A stretch of DNA of 21,229 bases from assembly GCF_000388065.1 (NCBI RefSeq), contig NW_009242972.1, forward strand, positions 650,801 to 672,029, given 5' to 3'. The notes under the pieces were generated by a model. That model worked only from the letters and a program-made list of their open reading frames with translations, did no database searches and was not told the DNA's origin. The position numbers and the translations under genes were made by a program. Positions 19,601 through 21,229 of this stretch are shown here, piece after piece; the first letter of the stretch is position 1, and every line of letters begins with the position of its first letter. This DNA is from Fonticula alba. Taxonomy: Eukaryota > Opisthokonta > Rotosphaerida > Fonticulaceae.

Positions 19601-20944
19601 CGGGAGGTCGGGATGCTGGTGATGGTGCACCAGATGGTGGTGGCGGCCATGGGGCCCGGAGGCATGGTGATGGAAGTGCAGCAGGTGATGATGATGATGA
19701 TGCTGATGCTGATGGCGGTGATGGCGGTGATGCGGCTGGGGGGAGCAGCCGGGCTCGACAATGCTCCCCTCTCCCGAGCTGCCGGGCCCCTCATCGGCAA
19801 GCGCCCCGGCCGGCTGGAGGGCATGCTCGCAATCCGGGTCATGGAGTAGCGACGAGGAGGAGGAAGAGCCCGAGGTCGGGGGGTCCTCCTCGCCGCTGGT
19901 GAAGGGAACAAGATGGGACTGGAAGTCCGACGCGGGGGAGGAAGACTCGCTTAGAGCGGTGGCCGGCGGAGCCAGCCATCCGCCCTCGGCCAGGGGGTCG
20001 GCATTGGCCAAGGGGCCGGCCATTGGGGGGGCCCCCGGCACGGGGGCCCGGGGATGGTGGTGATGGACAAGCAGGTGATGGTGGTGGGCATCGGCCCCCG
20101 GGGTGGGGCAAAAGATCGGCGTGTTGACCACATGGCAGGCGAGAGGACCATCGGTCGACGAGTAGCCATGGGAGGGGGGCGCATCGTACGCATGGCCGGG
20201 TGGGTGATGTGCATCGGGGTGCGGCGAGGGCGGCTCAGGTGGATGATGGGCATGGTGGTGCATGACATGGTGGTGATGCTGGAGCAGATAGATGTCTCCG
20301 TCGCAGGGGAAGCCGGCCGGCGAGGCGGCTGGGGCTTGGCCGGGAGCAGGCTGGCCCGAGTGCAGCCGACCATCAACGATGTCTGGGGGCGGGGAGATTC
20401 CCGGTGAGAAGGCGCACAGAGCAGGCGAGGGCCGGGCGAGGCCGGCCGCCGGGACAGCCGAGCACGCACCTATCCCGGCGCCCGGGGCCAAGCCCCGCAG
20501 GAGAAGCTCCTCCTCGGCGGCCGGGGTGGTGTGACCGTCCGAGGCAATGGATGCCGAAGAGGGGGGCGGCCCGTCGGCCGACAGGAAGCCCATGCTCTCG
20601 CCCATGGGCGAGGACCACAGGGCGTCGGCCGATTCGGCGGAGAAAAAGCAGTCTGGCGAGTGCAGGGGGTGTGGCGGGATGTCAGCCAGCAGGCTGCCTT
20701 GGCCGGTGCAGGCCCGGGTTAGGTTATTGAAGTGGCAATCCCCCGGGATGGGGGGCTCAGCTCCGAGGGCTGGCAGACAGTAGAGCTCCGGCAGGCAGGT
20801 CATCGGTGGCAGGGGGCATGGCGCGGTGGAGCTACGGTCGCCGGTGCCGCCACACTCGAGGGCGAAGCCGCACTCAAAGGCGGCCGGGCCATGGCCCATG
20901 GCCGGGCCAGCGAAGGGAGACTGATCAGGAAGGGGGGTGCTCAT
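16700..20944 (-). CDS. Histidine/cysteine-rich bZIP transcription factor (two exons, 20944-17812 and 17517-16700)
   Basis: This is a predicted nuclear DNA-binding regulator of 1316 residues. Exon 1 starts at ATG 20944 (MSTPLPDQSPF) and encodes a Pro/Ser/Cys-rich N-terminus, three His-rich blocks (about residues 215-300 and 400-478), a CGH...DHFDF motif near residues 545-572, and a basic RRRRPAGR stretch before an EEAAQQQEQEERRR helix. Exon 2 encodes the bZIP domain (about residues 1225-1276). The exons join as AAAG/GC, both phase 1, giving Gly. The intervening 294 bp are C-rich like the VPS13 intron, the first AG after the C-tract is this acceptor, and no separate terminator or promoter is visible between them. 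Metal-responsive regulation is suggested by the His and Cys content, but this is inference. The alternative is two genes: a His-rich ORF running to TGA 17612, and a 279-residue bZIP protein starting at ATG 17539. DNA-binding is confident; the fusion is about two-in-three. Confidence 0.62.
16823..16978 (-). other. bZIP DNA-binding and dimerisation domain
   Basis: The basic region RNVACCARFRSRQKRR fits the invariant N-x7-R-x9-L spacing exactly (N1230, R1238, L1248 of the joined protein). The zipper d positions are L1248, A1255, L1262, L1269 and L1276, each seven apart. The ARFR core resembles the NTAASARFR type of fungal CYS-3/MET4-related and ATF4-like factors, except that Cys-Cys replaces Ala-Ser. 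That family placement is from memory. Confidence 0.92.
17518..17811 (-). other. Predicted 294-bp intron joining the His-rich exon to the bZIP exon
   Basis: On the minus strand the donor is AAAG/GTGCGC (intron starts 17811) and the acceptor is GGCTTCAG (ends 17518). The interior is strongly pyrimidine-rich, with a TTGAC branch-like site at 17615-17611. From the C-rich tract (17597-17567) to the acceptor there is no other AG. Donor and acceptor are both phase 1. The donor is weaker than the GTATGT of the VPS13 intron, which limits confidence. Confidence 0.6.
17567..17597 (+). repeat. G-rich tract with quadruplex-forming pattern
   Basis: Five G runs (4, 5, 5, 5 and 8 G) are separated by single C bases, which satisfies the four-run, short-loop rule for a G-quadruplex. 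In the minus-strand transcript it is a C-rich tract 50-80 nt before the predicted acceptor, where a polypyrimidine tract belongs. Confidence 0.8.
19227..19312 (-). other. CGH...HDDHFDFLIDG...YH putative metal-binding motif
   Basis: Directly after the His-rich region comes LDCGHELVFHDDHFDFLIDG then TLYHADLDRL. This is a conserved-looking, non-repetitive island in an otherwise low-complexity exon. It resembles the CGH.x.v.H.DH.DYL.dG.LHH pattern I recall from short, probably zinc-associated proteins of bacteria and fungi. The resemblance is from memory and unverified. Confidence 0.5.
19515..19740 (-). repeat. Main histidine-rich block of the bZIP-gene product
   Basis: About 40 His fall in roughly 72 residues, in runs of up to eight, interspersed with Leu, Arg, Gln and Pro. 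CAT and CAC codons are mixed, so the plus strand shows atg/gtg repeats. Such blocks bind Zn, Ni or Cu in zinc-transporter loops and chaperones, and can also target nuclear speckles. Which applies here is unknown. Confidence 0.9.
20045..20300 (-). repeat. Two smaller histidine-rich blocks of the bZIP-gene product
   Basis: Block one (about 20300-20180) reads LLQHHHHVMHHHAHHPPE and continues with His/Pro pairs. Block two (about 20100-20050) reads ADAHHHHLLVHHHHPRAP. Both lie N-terminal of the main block and are separated by Pro/Ser/Gly-rich sequence containing a few Cys. Confidence 0.85.
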
Positions 20945-21145
20945 GAACTGGCTGTCGTGAGGAGGAGCGCGACAGTTGCTGGCTTTGGGAGAGAGAGGGG
21001 GGGGGAGGGGGAGGAGGGGGAGAAGAGAAAGGAAGAATCGCAAGAGGGGGGAGAGAGAGAGAGAGGGAGGGAGGCAGGAGGGAAAAGGAAGGGAGCGTCT
21101 AGGCTTCGGTGGGGGACACAGTGGAGGGGATCATATTCACACGTC

Positions 21146-21164
21146 GAGAGAGAGAGAGAGAGAG
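21146..21164 (+). repeat. (GA)n microsatellite
   Basis: About nine GA units lie in the 5' flank of the bZIP gene. A shorter GA run lies at 21051-21065. On the gene's strand these are CT repeats, common in promoters and 5' UTRs. Confidence 0.9.
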
Positions 21165-21176
21165 GAAGGGGCTGGA

Positions 21177-21229
21177 GGTGTGTGTGTGGTGTGTGTGTGG
21201 TGTGTGTGTGGTGTGTGTGTGTGTGTGTG
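21177..21229 (+). repeat. (TG)n / GGTGTGTG microsatellite at the window edge
   Basis: Alternating TG is broken three times by an extra G, giving a near-regular unit of about 10-12 bases. It continues to the last base, so its full length is unknown. Confidence 0.9.

Larger units (their letters stand above)
20945..21229 (-). promoter_or_regulatory. 5' flank / 5' UTR region of the bZIP gene
   Basis: Upstream of ATG 20944 the minus strand is CT-rich for more than 100 bp, with little coding potential. The open frame does continue 33 codons further, but it begins with TTG and is a CT-rich tract, so ATG 20944 is the better start. A somewhat AT-richer patch (ggatcatattcacacg) lies near 21128-21143. 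No clear TATA box or named site was found. Confidence 0.45.

Noticed and set aside
19241-19849. Plus-strand open frame with long methionine runs
   Set aside because: The Met runs are the complement of His codons (CAT read as ATG) in the minus-strand gene; the minus frame has the coherent His/Cys-rich protein and G/C third positions.
20945-21043. Hydrophobic 33-residue N-terminal extension (MRFFLSLLPLLPL...) resembling a signal peptide
   Set aside because: It begins with TTG, not ATG, and is the translation of a CT-rich 5' flank. A bZIP factor would not need a secretion signal. ATG 20944 is preferred.

Overview
The window is nuclear DNA from a eukaryote with a very GC-rich genome. It holds long coding exons with strong G/C third-position preference, few and pyrimidine-rich introns, and many single-residue runs (Ser, Ala, Gly, His). 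The combination resembles compact GC-rich protists on the animal/fungal side such as the nucleariid Fonticula alba, but that assignment is a guess from style, not from a marker gene.

Region 1 (1-16257, + strand) is most of one giant gene for a VPS13-family bridge-like lipid-transfer protein. The window opens in an intron (1-26). It continues with a chorein-domain exon (27-187), a 212-bp pyrimidine-rich intron (188-399) and one enormous exon (400-16257). The lipid-groove protein is expanded by long disordered stretches carrying 11 NPF motifs and five [K/R]RSPF[D] repeats. A VAB-like region and a late VPS13-like region follow, and the protein stops about where the usual C-terminal helical/PH module should start.

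Inside this exon the assembly is damaged. A 435-bp segment (10481-10915) overlaps its left neighbour by 141 bp and its right neighbour by 134 bp. On its left it carries 19 bases of Illumina adapter (10462-10480). On its right it carries a single 'a' plus 32 N (33 positions, an adapter-like length). The two insertions (160 and 167 bp) each shift the frame, and together they add 327 bp (109 codons). Removing them gives one uninterrupted reading frame.

Region 2 (16258-16699) is a tail-to-tail intergenic spacer. It has an AT-rich island with an AATAAA signal on the minus strand and a 17-G run.

Region 3 (20944-16700, - strand) is interpreted as one two-exon gene. The first exon encodes a His- and Cys-rich acidic/Pro-rich protein with a CGH...DHFDF motif. 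A 294-bp C-rich intron (17811-17518) joins it in phase to an exon encoding a textbook bZIP domain. The product would be a 1316-residue bZIP transcription factor with a probable metal-binding N-terminal part. If the splice is wrong, these are two adjacent genes.

Region 4 (20945-21229) is the 5' flank of that gene: CT-rich on its strand, with GA and TG microsatellites. No tRNA, rRNA, CRISPR array or mobile element was seen.
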